From Filosporella fistucella (taxonomy: Eukaryota; Ascomycota; Leotiomycetes; Helotiales), in NCBI GenBank assembly GCA_030077755.1, contig JAQJZZ010000015.1, positions 992,001-1,056,000 of the forward strand: a stretch of 64,000 nucleotides of DNA, in the 5' to 3' direction. Under the pieces are notes generated by a model, which did not search any database, was not told the DNA's origin, and worked only from the letters and a program-made list of their open reading frames with translations. Below, one piece after another: positions 12,601 through 24,600 of this stretch. Both the position numbers and the translations under genes were made by a program. Within the stretch, counting starts at the first letter, position 1. Each line of letters opens with the position of its first letter.

Positions 12601-12945
12601 TTTCCAAATCTGCAATCAGAACAAATACGCCGAGGACTTTATGCATCGGGTGGAACTCCCACCCGAACGTCGCAGAATCAACCGGGTCCCAACGGCCCAC
12701 AAACTCCTGGAAGAAGAGCGCCGGAGGTCATAGACCTCACTGAGGACGAACCAGAGGTAGCTGGGCCATCTACCACCATATCTCGAACTTCGGGTGCAGG
12801 CAATGCAAGATTTGCTGGGAATCTTGCTGCGCCATCAGATTATGAGACCAGATTTGCTGAGAGAATTGCTGCGGCCAGGGAGAAGAGAAGAGCCGAGGAG
12901 ATTGCAAAGGCAGCTGAGAGGGATCCGAAGAGACGAAGAATGTGA
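9648..12945 (+). CDS. large disordered protein with SUMO-interaction-like motif, function unknown
   Basis: Exons 9648-9696, 9788-9889, 9979-11276 and 11419-12945 join in phase to 991 residues. I do not recognise a catalytic family. Residues about 55-480 are low complexity, rich in Pro, Gln, Ser and Arg, with repeated short phrases such as QQQG, NIQRP and PRPLSRQPGTAPP. Residues about 500-720 look folded and are likely the conserved core (regions around FGFGVKLYVDQKLCYLY and KKLFGSGWAYVRVGKPIIGY). The tail is again disordered. It carries EVIDLTEDEPEV, a strong match to the SUMO-interaction consensus (hydrophobic core plus acidic run), and ends with a basic stretch, DPKRRRM, like a nuclear signal. 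A nuclear scaffold or chromatin role is inference. The repeat array lies directly upstream. Confidence 0.8.
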
Positions 12946-13007
12946 TTGATTAGATAGAACTAAGAATTGAAAATGATTGATTATGGAATAATTGTCCCTA
13001 TGTGCTG

Positions 13008-14830
13008 CTACAAACATTTCTCCCTCTTCGTTATAGTAACCCAAAAATCGCTCGTCATGTTCACACTTGCAGTATAGGTCTTCCAAGGCTGTTCGGGATT
13101 TGCAACAGCGAAATCAAATCGTCGTAGTAGCTGGATTTTGGATTAGCTGATATTGAACCGCATCATTGATGTAGAAAGAAAACATACCTCGACGAAAATC
13201 TTATTCAGCTCCATCCAAGCAATATTATACCCTAAACATTTCCACCTTCCATACCCAAAAATCAGGTCAATATTCGCATCCATCCTTTTTGTTGTCTCCG
13301 GATCTCTCCCTATCCACCTCTCGGGTCTGAAGATCTTGGCATCAGTACCCCAAAGTTTAGGATCATGAAATAATCTAAACATATTATATCCCACGTTTGT
13401 TTTCTCAGGGACGAAATAGCCACTGAGAGTATCACCACCAGCGGGTACCTCACGGTAGCCTGCTCCACTGACTGGTGGATATATACGGAGTCCTTCTTTG
13501 ATGACGGCTTGGAGGTAGGGCATTTTCCGTGCTTCAGAGTTGAGAACAGGTGATGAGATCGTGGAAGAGGCGATTTCTTCGAGGAAGAGGGCGTAGACTC
13601 TTGGGTTGGTGATTATGTAGAGAATTATGGCGCGAATAGCTCCTGCTGTGGCTGGAACATGTGTTAGAATTATTTTTGAAGACAGCTTTCAGCACTTACT
13701 ATCAGTTCCCGCTACGCTGAAGAACTTGGTTAGCAGCCTGGCTTGCTTATTAGAAGTGTGGGACATACATTTGAATCAATGTCTCGGCCTCAGCCTCTCT
13801 TTGTGTAAGGCCATGGCGGATGAAGGACCCAAGCATGTCTTTCTGCACTTTTTTATTAGGACCGAATCTTTCTGCGACAGTTTCTTTGGCGAGGCTACAG
13901 CGGTATCAGCATGCAAATTCTCTATTCTCGTCACTGCTGAAGCATAATACATACCCCATGACCTTGCCCATGCCCAACACATCCTTATCCGAGGGCAATA
14001 GACCTCGCAATAATCGTGAGCGAAGCACATTCATAATCCAAGGATAGACAGTCAATATCATAGCAGCAGAGAGAGCTTGCTTTGTTGTTGCGATATACGA
14101 ATACACATCTTGATCTTGCGCCAGATCCCCGAAGGCTTTCCCGAATGCTAATTGTGATATGATATCTGTTGTGAAATACATCGTCTTCTTCGCGAACTCA
14201 ACGGGTTTGTATTCATCTTGCGTAGATAGATATTTCGTTTCTAAGAGAGTGATGAGGTTCGTGATGTTCTCATCGACGATACTTTCGAGATTTTCGTTGT
14301 CTTTGCCTGAGTACTAGAAAAGACCATCAGAAATATTCTCTCGGCACATCGAGCTAATGAGTGCTTACACCACTAGCCATCTTGGCTCGAAGCTTGACAT
14401 GAACATTTTCGTCTCTAACAGAAACGACATGGTCATGCTCTGGATCGAATCGAACGCAGTCATACCAGTCACCTCGTGTGTATAGCGTACGTACGCCGAA
14501 CACTTTTCTCCAGTCTTCAGGGCTGCTGGTGATGACCTCGTTTGGTCCGACTCTAACAAGCGATCCTGGGTCAAATTAGGATCGCATCTTTCAACTTCCT
14601 GAGAGCGCTATAGATGGGGATTACATACCGTACTTCTTTGCCAATGCATCGGTTTCAATGTGTAAACTTCCTTGCAGACTTCTTTTCAGCACCCATAACC
14701 TCGAGAGTCCTACGGAGAAAGGTCCGGGAATATGACGAAGCCGAAGCCATGTTCGAATCCATCTTGTAATAGCAACCAAAACCAAACCTCCCAAAGCAAA
14801 TGGCAAGTATTTCGTAAAATCTCTGTCCAT
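13008..14830 (-). CDS. cytochrome P450 monooxygenase, pisatin-demethylase-like group
   Basis: The ATG at 14828-14830 opens a protein with an N-terminal membrane anchor (FALGGLVLVAITRWI) followed by a proline hinge (RHIPGPF). Six exons are needed. The I-helix oxygen-activation motif is VAGTDTTAG, split by an intron near 13690. ExxR is KEGLR, and the PERF region is FRPERW. The haem loop is FGYGRWKCLG, with the thiolate cysteine present but Trp in the position usually Arg or His. That substitution is typical of fungal P450s near pisatin demethylase. The last exon ends at 13008. The enzyme should be ER-anchored and hydroxylate or demethylate a small lipophilic substrate. It lies tail-to-head with an MFS transporter on the same strand. 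Confidence 0.92.
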
Positions 14831-15432
14831 GATTGACTTGCCAAAGCTGTCAAAATTTAGAAATACTAAAGTGGGAGAGATGTAATTATCTTATCCCCTT
14901 CCAAGCCCGCCATCTATCAATTCCCGAAGTTCTGGTAAGTGCTGCAGGTCACCAAAACCAGAGCATCCTGCCTATGAAATGACCAATAACCGTGTATCAT
15001 TTAGACGACGCGGATGTACCTCTCTACATCCCATGCACGGAATGAGATTATACAGGCGAGACGGGGCCATTCATTGGGATGATAAATTAACCGATTGATA
15101 TTACAGGTGGAAAGGAGACAAGACATACGATACAAACGTTTCGATAGCTTTTTTGGGATGCGGTGGTACGCATTGAAAGCTATCTAAAGATTAGTAAGAA
15201 TCCGAATGCGAAAGGTGGTACAGGATCTGTTCTGCCATGCGCGTTGGTCGCAATTTGGACGTTCCGGTACCGAATTCGTCATTGGAGAGAATTCCGACAA
15301 CGAATAGTTGTGGCTTGATAAAGCCCTGTCCAGATGCACACCTTGTCGTAAGAAGAGCGACGAGTGACTTGCTTCATGACCTCGATGCGAGACATTGCAA
15401 TTTGTTATCCGCCCAAAATATACAGCGTAAAA
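14831..15432. other. promoter region of the P450 gene
   Basis: About 600 bases between the P450 start and the 3' end of the next minus-strand gene. No gene or recognisable repeat seen. Confidence 0.5.
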
Positions 15433-17264
15433 TTACCGCTCTAAGCCCGGCAATAATCCCTCTTCCTCTTCTTCTTCTCCTACTCCTTCGGACAACTTTG
15501 AATGCCAGTAACCTTCCCTCTTCACATAAAGCCCCATTCCAAATACCACAGCCATCAATCCAGCAGCAACCAAATATAGCAATCCATACCACACTGAACC
15601 AAGTTGGAGCCCGTGCGAAAATGCTGCGGAGTACAATGGACCAGATAGTGAGACCCCAACAACCCTGAGTACATTCTGCAGGGAGTATATCACACTAATA
15701 TCATCCGAGTCTGTACTTGTTGTGAGGAGAGATCTGATAAAAGTTTCCAGTCCTGCCCCGATTGAGCAAAGTATAATTCCAAAGATCGCGAAGGTTACAC
15801 TCGGAGCTAGACCAAGAATGACTGACCCGATGCACACAATTGCAGCACTTGCCAGCGCAAGCATTCGATCTGATCCATGAGGACTCATTATGAAGCCATC
15901 TCGAAGGATATTAGTCGAAAGAGGTATAAGGAAAATTAGGAGAATAACTTGGACGCCTGAACTGAGCGACCACAGTAGACCAGCCTAGAGTTAAATGTGT
16001 CAGCCCGGCATGGCAAATAAATGGAAGGAGCTAACCTGAGCGAAAGACCATCCATATCGCTTTGACACATAGAGTAAAACCATTTGCACTAATGATTCGG
16101 TTCCAAGTTGCCCTATAAATGCCATGCAAAGTAACAGGACAGTCTGCTTGTTTTTTGTGATCATTAATGCCGTTCCTCTTGCATATCGATATGCTACACG
16201 AATGTTCGCAATTATCTGAGCATGATAGCTCCGTTTTTCACCTTGATCAAAAATGCCGCCATCATTTGTTTCAGTCGAGGCCCGTGTCAGATTTCGATCC
16301 TTTGGCAGCAAATACACGAAGAAGATAGTCGAAAAAACACATGCTTCCCCAAGAAACCACGGAAGCCACGTGTTGTAACTTATGAGAAAAGAAGCTACAA
16401 TAGGTGCAACAACGCCTGAGACAATGGAAGAGGCGTAAAGGCGAGAGAAGACCTTGGATCTGAAAGGCAATGTTCGTCAAATGGTTTAGCCTCATGACTG
16501 GGGGTGATAACATACCTCGATGCATCATTAACACATTCCGAAACAATCAAATACAACATTGTCATCACCACCGTTGGGCCTCCTCCAATCAGCTCAAACA
16601 GGAAGGAAGTCCATACCATCCGAATAGAGAAATAACTTGAGAACCAGCCTTGATATGTCTATCAGCAAATATTACAACTACGAAGGCACTTGCGGCTTAA
16701 TCTTTTAAAAGGAACTAAATAACCATCCGACTCACAGTAGACCAGGCTCGACGTCTCCGCAAGGAATGCTCCAAAAAGCGCGAGACTTAATATAGGTCGA
16801 ATCCCATATCGTTTCGCAAGTGCCGCATATGGGATAGCCATAGCAGCTATTCATGTCAGTTTCTTCACCAAAATTCCCGTCCACAAGTGGTGATAAACCC
16901 CTGCGTCGAAGTATTTCAAAATAGAAAACTTACTAGCAACCAGCCCCAATCCCTTCTCCACGCCTCTCACATATGCCAATTCAGATTGCACGGCATCAAT
17001 CTTGCAATCCCACTCTCTTATTAGCCCTCCAACCCCCCCTCTCACCCCATCATAATACGCCTTACAAATAATACCCTCATAAATCTCCGCTCTCGCAGCC
17101 GGCTGTAGATAACCTCCAAACGTATAACCAAACGTTATAAGTACGGCAATGGCTTCGATATAGTAGCTTTCACGAGCTGATAAGCGTGTAACAGGGGTAG
17201 TACTCAGCAGATCAGTAGACTCGTGATCAGTGGTGGAAGAAGACATGATTGATAATTCTGGCAT
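15433..17264 (-). CDS. MFS transporter (multidrug / general substrate type)
   Basis: The first exon opens at 17264 (an alternative in-frame ATG is at 17244-17246) with a short polar N-terminus, then IEAIAVLITFGYTFGGYL as span 1. The next exon has AKRYGIRPILSLALFGAFLA, an MFS motif A-like loop between spans 2 and 3. Three or more further exons contain about eight more hydrophobic spans, including FGIILCSIGAGLETFIRSLL and YGLLYLVAAGLMAVVFGMGL. The C-terminus is a run of six glutamates. Overall size and span number fit a 12-span porter. The family is close to the SLC46/DHA-like transporters common beside fungal metabolite genes. Its location next to the P450 on the same strand makes export or import of a shared compound plausible. 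Substrate is unknown. Confidence 0.82.
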
Positions 17265-17707
17265 AAGAATTTGAAAGAGACGAGCATTTCTTGGCTGTAA
17301 GGGTGTTGTGTGTTACGTATTGCTGTGTTGGAGAGATTGCGGTGAGGTTTTGTTGAGACTGATATGTTTGTCCTCTGGCAAGCTGTCCCCTAGTTTAGTT
17401 TGTGTTACATACACGTGATGAGATAGGGTTGCACTTGTGAGATGCTGATCAGTACCTTTTGCGGAACCATGCATGTTATTCTCAGCTGAAACTTGGTTGA
17501 AACGCTTCTGATTGGGTGGTTCAAATCAGGAATTGTCGTGTGAGTTGGCAGCAAAATACCTCACGTGATAGCCTGGTATTAAAATGATAAATCATTTTTG
17601 TAAAGTGGGCATGGATGCTCTTGAAACACAAATCTTATATCATTTATAACAAAGTTACCTATTATATTCGGTTTTTAGTTATCAAACAGCCGCCTACGCC
17701 CAAAAGC
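17265..17707. other. promoter region of the MFS transporter
   Basis: No gene seen. It holds two E-box cores: ACACGTGA at 17411-17418 and the palindrome TCACGTGA at 17561-17568. Confidence 0.5.
17561..17568. promoter_or_regulatory. TCACGTGA palindrome
   Basis: Perfect 8-base palindrome matching the binding core of Cbf1-type bHLH factors. It lies about 300 bases upstream of the MFS transporter start at 17264. See the finding on this motif. Confidence 0.35.
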
Positions 17708-18732
17708 TCACAACCTCGCCAGAACTTCATCATCCTCCTCCGTTTCCACAGCTACCTCCCTCGCAACCTCCTCAGCACTCATCTCATCTTCTAAAAAGAA
17801 CTTCAACATAACCCCTGCAGCCCACCTCCTGTCATCCACCTTCTCTGTCCTTCCCATTGCCTCCTGAAAATACATCTCACTCCAGTCCCTCCTCCTAAAA
17901 ACCTTAATCGTCTCTCTATTAACAAAAGTTCCAAACTCCGCATGTCCCTGATACGTTAACACTCTACCCTTCCTCCAGATTCCCTGTAAAGCGCAATGTT
18001 CCGTGCTACCGATAGCGTGGAAGCCGACAGGCATCGGGTGCAGAACTACATGGTCGGCGTGCACGAATTGAAGACGGAGTTCAGTGGGGGACGAGACGTT
18101 GGATGAGACGGGGCCGTAGTGAGAGAGGAAGGCATCGGTGAGAGAAATAGGGTGGATACCGAGTTCCCAACCCTTTGGGTCGGGGTGGACTACAGGAGAG
18201 AGGGGCGTGGAGAAGAGAGAGGAGCAGAGGAGTTGGTGGCCGAAGCAGGAGCCGAAGAGGTGGATTTTAGGGTGGTTGTTGTATATATCTGGTTCAAGTT
18301 AGCTGCTTAGAATTTGAGACAGACAATAAAGATTGGGTACTACCTCGAGTGTATTCCGTTAGTTCTTTTACCCAAGCATCATCATCATACGCCGAAGCAG
18401 CTATAAACACATCAGTCTCTTGTTCTCAACCACCAACTTCCTCCACCTCAGCACCTATTTTTGTCCTATAGCTACGAAAGGTATATTCACTCACCAGAAC
18501 CAGTGATTATAACCCCGTCAATATCCTCCAATTCTACTTGAGTAGGTCTTTCTCCCTTCACACAATTCCACCTACTAAACCTCAACTCCACTTCTCTCAT
18601 CTCCTCATATTCTCCTTGTACATCTCTCAATAACTCCTCAAAAATATCGCTATACATCCCTTGCTCGCGATATACATTTGGCACTGGTGTATCGCAATCA
18701 AAGACCGCGATGTGGAGGTTCCTGGGTGCCAT
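17708..18732 (-). CDS. class I glutamine amidotransferase-like protein (peptidase C26 type)
   Basis: I chose the start MAPRNLHIAVFDCD at 18732 because it places the first beta strand of the fold at the N-terminus. An in-frame ATG at 18819 would add 29 residues. Three exons give about 280 residues. The nucleophile elbow LFGSCFGHQL supplies the catalytic Cys. TYQGHAEF supplies His and Glu, so the Cys-His-Glu triad is intact. There is no synthetase domain, so it is not a GMP synthase or carbamoyl-phosphate synthase subunit. Free-standing members include plant gamma-glutamyl peptidases, which cleave the gamma-glutamyl bond of glutathione conjugates, and many uncharacterised fungal proteins. A gamma-glutamyl hydrolase role is suggested by the nearby 5-oxoprolinase but is not proven. 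Confidence 0.87.
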
Positions 18733-19381
18733 CACGTGTAAATCCCTCCTTAGTGTAGAAATAAGGAAGCGAGAAGGAAAGGGGAGCAGGGGAGGTAGTA
18801 CTAAGTGAGTGGCTTGCAATAAACAGGTGAAATTTCGAGGTCAGGTATGTTTCACAGATAGAGAGGAAATATGTATTAGAAACGGCATCTTGCAAGTTCC
18901 GTTGTAGTCATCGGAGAGCACGGTATGTGATGACCCACCTTCCCCTCCACTTTTGAGGAATCGGCGAGATAAGGACGGGCTTACCGGTTACGGTATTGAT
19001 ATCCGTGACAGATTTAGAAAGCCGATGTGCTTTGCTTGTAGAGTTACAGATCCAATCCAGCTGAGAAGACCTTCATGCTAGATAGGGATCTTCTCTCTGT
19101 TCCTTCGCGGTCTCTTGAATCGATAATGGAAATGCAATTGATGAAATGTATCACGTGATTCCCGTAGTGATTTGCTCTTGGTTCGTTTTGATGTCGTCTA
19201 GGAAACAGGGCGAAGGGAATGGGTCAATGGTTGGTATACGAAATTTTCGCACTTGCGGTTATCATGATAAAGTAGATCATAGAAAGCTCCAGGTATCCGA
19301 GAATGTCACGTTTGCTCTAGGTCACCTTACAAAAATCGACTAAGGATGTACTAGTAATGCATCTGTATATTTTCAATATCC
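18733..19381. other. promoter region of the amidotransferase-like gene
   Basis: No gene seen. It contains TCACGTGT directly abutting the start codon (18732-18739) and TCACGTGA at 19151-19158. Confidence 0.5.
19151..19158. promoter_or_regulatory. TCACGTGA palindrome
   Basis: Second perfect copy of the palindrome, about 420 bases upstream of the amidotransferase-like start at 18732 and 3' of the aminotransferase gene. Confidence 0.35.
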
Positions 19382-20778
19382 TCACGAGCCCTCAATCATG
19401 CTTTTCAAGAGTTCCCCAAGCCTCTTGATTCCTTCCTCAATCTCCGTCTCTTCATGCCACGCCCAGCATAATCTAGCACCCCTTCCGAAACCGTCTTTCG
19501 ATCTTTCGGCACTGCTTTCATCGCCTTTAACGACAAACATCTGCCCGTATGCAAATATCAGATTGTATTCTTCCTTCGCTTTTTTGGCTATTACATCTGC
19601 AGTTGGTAAGATTTTTGGGAAAGAAATATATGTAAAGAATCCCCCCGCCGGGACAACAGTGTCTTGGCTCTCGGGAATGATGTATGGGGCGCCGGTAGTG
19701 ATTTTGACATCCAGAGGTGAAAGATGTGTTTTGATGGCACTCATGAGAACGGAGTATCGGGATTGATATGTTGGAATAAGTATATTGTCGATGTGTGTTT
19801 GGAGAGCACCTGTTGAGAGTAGTTGATGTAGGAATGTGGAAGTGAGATGTGAGGGGGCTCCTCCTGAGCGTGTTGCTCCACTGGGAAAAAACATAAGATG
19901 AAGCTGCACACTTTATGGGGAAGGAAGCTTTACTTTTGAGAGAGCCTCAAAATCATTTTTGAAGATGATTCTGCCCACCCTACTCGGACACCCGGCGCGA
20001 CGATCTTGGAGAATGAACCATTGCTAATGCTGTTTCCCCATGATCCTTCTATGGCTGTTGCCCTATCCAGATCAACAATTCTTGGTGGTATGGGTGCCAG
20101 CTTCGCAGATTGAGGCATAGGCTCTGTTGACCATCGTAAGAAGTCGTAGACGTCATCTGAAACGAGCATTATATCGTATTCTCTCGCCAAATCTAGCAGC
20201 TGCTTTCGGATTAGTGTAGACATAGTCTTCGCACTTGGATTGGAGAACGTCGGTGTCAGATAGAGAACATGCCTGAACACTTTCTGATATTGTCCAGCAG
20301 GCTTCAACTCTTGTTGGATACCATTTCGTTTCGATTCGTCTTCAAATTCAGACAACGCATTCTTCAAGAACTCTATGTCGATACCGTGTTCATTCTCTGG
20401 TACTCCGCGCAGTTTATCTGCAAACCCGGCGTCTTGAAAAATGGTACAGGCAAGGAAATACGTAGGCTCAACCATCCACACTCGTTTCGTAACATGAGGA
20501 TCCGTAAACACCTGTAATATGCTTGCGAGATTCTGCGATGCGCCTCCGGTGATGGCTATTCGGTCAGACGGAATCGGGCCAGCTGCAGGCAGATAGAAGG
20601 ATGACAGCCAGCTTGCAATTGACTCTCGGAAGGGTCCATATCCCAAATCCGGCCCGTAAATAAGTGCTTTGCTAGCGAGTTCGGGATCGGAGAGACACGA
20701 TATAGTTGCTTTTGATAATTGCTCTGCGGGGAAGAGACGTGGCGACGGCCAGCCAAGCTGGAGGTTAATCAAAGACAT
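19382..20778 (-). CDS. PLP-dependent aminotransferase, class I/II
   Basis: Two exons, 20778-19934 and 19880-19382, join in phase to 447 residues. The start MSLINLQLGWPSPRLFP matches where fold-type I homologues begin. An upstream in-frame ATG at 20781 is also possible. The PLP lysine is in NGSFSKIVAPGVRVGW. The cofactor-contacting DDVYDFL loop lies upstream of it. TGGASQNLASIL is the phosphate-binding turn. The closest familiar group is the 2-aminoadipate/kynurenine-type aminotransferases such as yeast YER152C. It should transfer an amino group between an amino acid and a 2-oxo acid in the cytosol. A lyase role (C-S bond cleavage), seen in some members, cannot be excluded. It is divergent from 5-oxoprolinase across 858 bases. 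Confidence 0.9.
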
Positions 20779-21636
20779 CATCTTCAGCAAGGTAAGACAA
20801 TTAGGTTTGAACATATGATATATGACGAAATATACGAGAAATGTCTTGGATTGCAACGAATACTTCACAGGCAGATAGAAACGTGTCTGCAAAGCGACCG
20901 TTGTAGAACTTTCCAAAACAAAAGAATCGTAATCTCGACAACAACATGAAGGGAACATTGCATCCAGCACCTGCTAACATGATGGAAATAAAGCCGCTTG
21001 GTTTATTCGCCATTTTTGGCCCCTCTTCGGACTTTCATAACTGAGATGGCAATTCAGCACCGAAATGTATGATGTTGTTGAGGTTTTCGGTCTTGGTTCC
21101 CCGCAGGCGTGTGTCGCATTCTGCGGCGGCCACCCCTAGCGTGTTCTGGCAGCCGAGCGCGCCTGAAAGAAATCTACAGGGGGCATCAGATAAGGTATCT
21201 CCAATGCGCATCTCGGGGAACAACTCCGAATCTACAACTCCACAAACAAAACCATCATTCCACCTTTGTTTGCTCATCAGAGCCTCGACCCGGGCAACCA
21301 TCGTCTCATCGGCTTAAAAATCTGATACACGGCCGAAGATATGCATGCCCCTCCACAGAGTAGCCGGGCGTCAGTAATGGGATGGAGATGCATGTGTCAG
21401 TGGCCTGGGAACAATCCTTAACCTCCATATATGTGCTTTTTCTGACATATACTTTTCCACTAACATGCCATCGGTGGCGATTTTGATTCTGGAGACGGAG
21501 ATCCACCACCGCATCAACTAAAGCTTCTTTTGCGTTATATCAGACCCAAAATAACCTATTTGAGGCTCCCAATTGAGACATTATTCTTCTATATCATACC
21601 CCGGACCAAAATCTATCAGGATAGGACAACCTCATC
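20779..21636. other. divergent promoter, aminotransferase / 5-oxoprolinase
   Basis: No gene I can support. An 88-codon open frame on the minus strand (21035-21301) has no recognisable features. A CGGCCG hexamer lies at 21330-21335. Confidence 0.5.
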
Positions 21637-24600
21637 ATGCCTTCCGCTATCACACCCCCGCCAGCTCCTCCCAAAACCGGAATTGAAATTGCTATTGATC
21701 GAGGTGGAACTTTCACAGATTGTATTGCAACTGGAATTCCTGGAAAAGAAGATGTTGTTGTCAAATTACTCAGCGTCGACCCGTCTAATTACGACGACGC
21801 ACCAACAGTTAGTTTTGAGGCAAATTGAAGAACGACCAAAATTGACCATGTTCTAGGAAGGTATCAGAAGGATATTAGAGATTGTTACAGGAGAGAAGCT
21901 GAATAGAGGGTCTCCTATTGATACAAGTCAAATTGGTGAGTTAATGCTTCGTAGGAATAGTTGCACCGAAGCTTATTTTGCCAGCCTCAATCAAAATGGG
22001 AACTACAGTAGCCACAAATGCATTGTTGGAAAGATCGGCAGATAATTGCGCATTGGTTGTGTCGAAAGGTCATGCCGACCTCTTAAGAATAGGAGATCAG
22101 ACGAGACCAAGATTATTTGATCTGAATATCCGTCGTGCAGCTCCTCTGTTTTCAGAGGTTGTAGAGATCGACGAGCGAGTGACTCCAGAAGAATATACAG
22201 AAGATCCCAGTCCAAAAAGTGCATCCGAGTTGGATGCATTAGTTGACGATGTACAAGTTGTCAAGGGGGTTGGGGGAGAATTAATGAGAATCTTGAAGCC
22301 TCTTGGTTGGTAACTTTCTCGTTTCGCAATGACATTCTTCTAACATGAATCTAGATACGGCTAAAGTGCGAGAGGATTTGCAGAAACTATATGATAGCGG
22401 TGTTCGCTCGTTGGCTGTCGTCCTTCTCCATTCCTACACTTTTCCGTCTCACGAGTTGGCTATTGGAGAAATTGCCAAAGAGATTGGCTTCAGCCAAGTA
22501 TCTCTTTCTTCTCAACTACTTCCGATGATCAAAGCAGTGTCTCGCGGCCACTCAGCTGCTGCAGATGCCTATCTCTCGCCAGTCGTTCAAAAGTACATTG
22601 ACGGATTCCGATCTGGCTTCATTGGAAAGCTGGAAGACAGCACACAAGGCGCTCGTTGCGAATTTATGCAATCTGATGGCGGTCTAGTCGGTTGGCAGAG
22701 ATTTAATGGACTACGAGCAATTCTCTCAGGTCCAGCTGGTGGCGTCGTTGGCTTTAGTCGAACTTGCTACGACGAAGATGATAAGGTGCCGTGCATTGGA
22801 TTCGACATGGGTGGTAAGTAACACAGGTCTGATTGCGAGACCAAACTGACAGATGCAGGTACTTCGACCGATGTTAGCCGTTTTGGCGGTCTGTTGACAC
22901 ATACACTTGAGAACGTGATTGCTGGTGTTACAATTCAGTCTCCGCAACTTGACATTACGACTGTGGCTGCCGGTGGTGGAAGTATCTTGACGTACAAAAA
23001 CGGTTTGTTCAATGCCGGGCCGCAGTCAGCTGTAAGCTCCACTCTATACGATAGCTGATATCTTTCGACTAACCTTGATAGGGTGCACATCCTGGTCCAA
23101 CATGTTACAGAAAGGGGGGGCCACTGACAGTGACTGATGCCAACCTAGTCCTCGGTCGGCTATCGCCAGATCACTTCCCCAAGATTTTCGGCCCGAACGA
23201 AAACGAGCCTCTAGATTATGAGGCCTCGAGGAAGGCATTCGAGGTTTTGACAGAAACGATCAATGTAGATCTCAAGAAATCAGGTGGCAAGCTTTTGTCA
23301 GTTGAGGAAGTCTGCCTCGGTTTTCTTCATGTGGCAAACGAATCTATGTGCCGACCTATCAGGCAAATCACAGAATCAAAGGGATACAATACCGGTGACC
23401 ACAATCTTGCTAGTTTCGGTGGTGCTGGTGGTCAACATGCATGCGTATGTCTTCGTTCAGACATCACACGCCTGCGAATTTACTAATCTCGTGCAGGCTA
23501 TTGCTGATAGACTCAACATCAAGCGTGTGCTCGTTCACAAGCATGCTTCTATTTTGAGCGCGTATGGAATGGCACTTGCCGATACTGTCCAAGAAAGGCA
23601 TGAGCCTTGTTCATGCGAGTACTATTCTTCAGTCGATGATGTTCAGTTCAGATTGTCAAATCTCGAAGAGCAAGTCACGAGGGAACTCAAGCTTGAAGGT
23701 TTCAGACCCCATCAAATGACATATGAGCGATATGTGAACCTCCGATACGCTGGTTCTGATGCGATGATTATGATTTTACAACCTGAAGACGGCGACTTTG
23801 CTGCAGCATTTGTCAAGGAGCATCAGCGTGAATTTTCTTTCACACTGCCCAATCGAAAGGTCTTGGTTGAAAATTTACGAGTTAGAGGAAGAGCAAATGC
23901 CGGGATCCAAGCTGCTAAGAAGCGTTCGATCAGCAGCGAATTAGCCTCAGTTCCAAATGTTCCTGTCGCGAGCAGTGGTACCAAGAGCCTGAAAGTTTAC
24001 TTTGAAGGTGGCTGGACAGATGCGCCCCTCTTCCTGCTAAAAGAATGCATTCCTGGCGATTCTATTACTGGACCTGCAATGATCTACGATGACACGCAGA
24101 TGATTGTTGTTCAACCACATGCGACTGCTCGAATCCTCCAGTCGCATGTAGTAATTGATCTTGCCTCTGATGTTCCAGTGGCGGTGCTTGTTGAGGTACA
24201 AGCCGCAGACGAGGAGCTGAAGGAGGATCCAATTCAACTGTCGATTATGTCGAATCGATTTATGGGTATTGCGGAACAAATGGGGCTGACCCTCCAAAAG
24301 ACAAGTGTCTCGGTCAATATCAAGGAGCGACTTGATTTCAGTTGCGCTTTGTTTGGTGTAGGTTCTCTTTTGTAGAATCGGATTTCCAGCTAATAGTCAA
24401 TAGCCTGATGGAGGTCTCGTAGCCAACGCTCCTCATGTGCCAGTTCACCTCGGCTCAATGGAGCACGCAGTCCGTTTTCAGCACAATCTACACTCGAAAA
24501 ATCTGCGTCCGGGGGACGTCTTGGTCTCAAATACGTAAGTTCCCTCTGCTTGACAACGATACGTCGCTGATTCAATTAGCCCTCTCGCCGGAGGGACCCA

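Noticed and set aside
21035..21301. 88-codon minus-strand frame between aminotransferase and oxoprolinase
   Set aside because: It sits in a divergent promoter, lacks motifs, and has no supporting splice sites.
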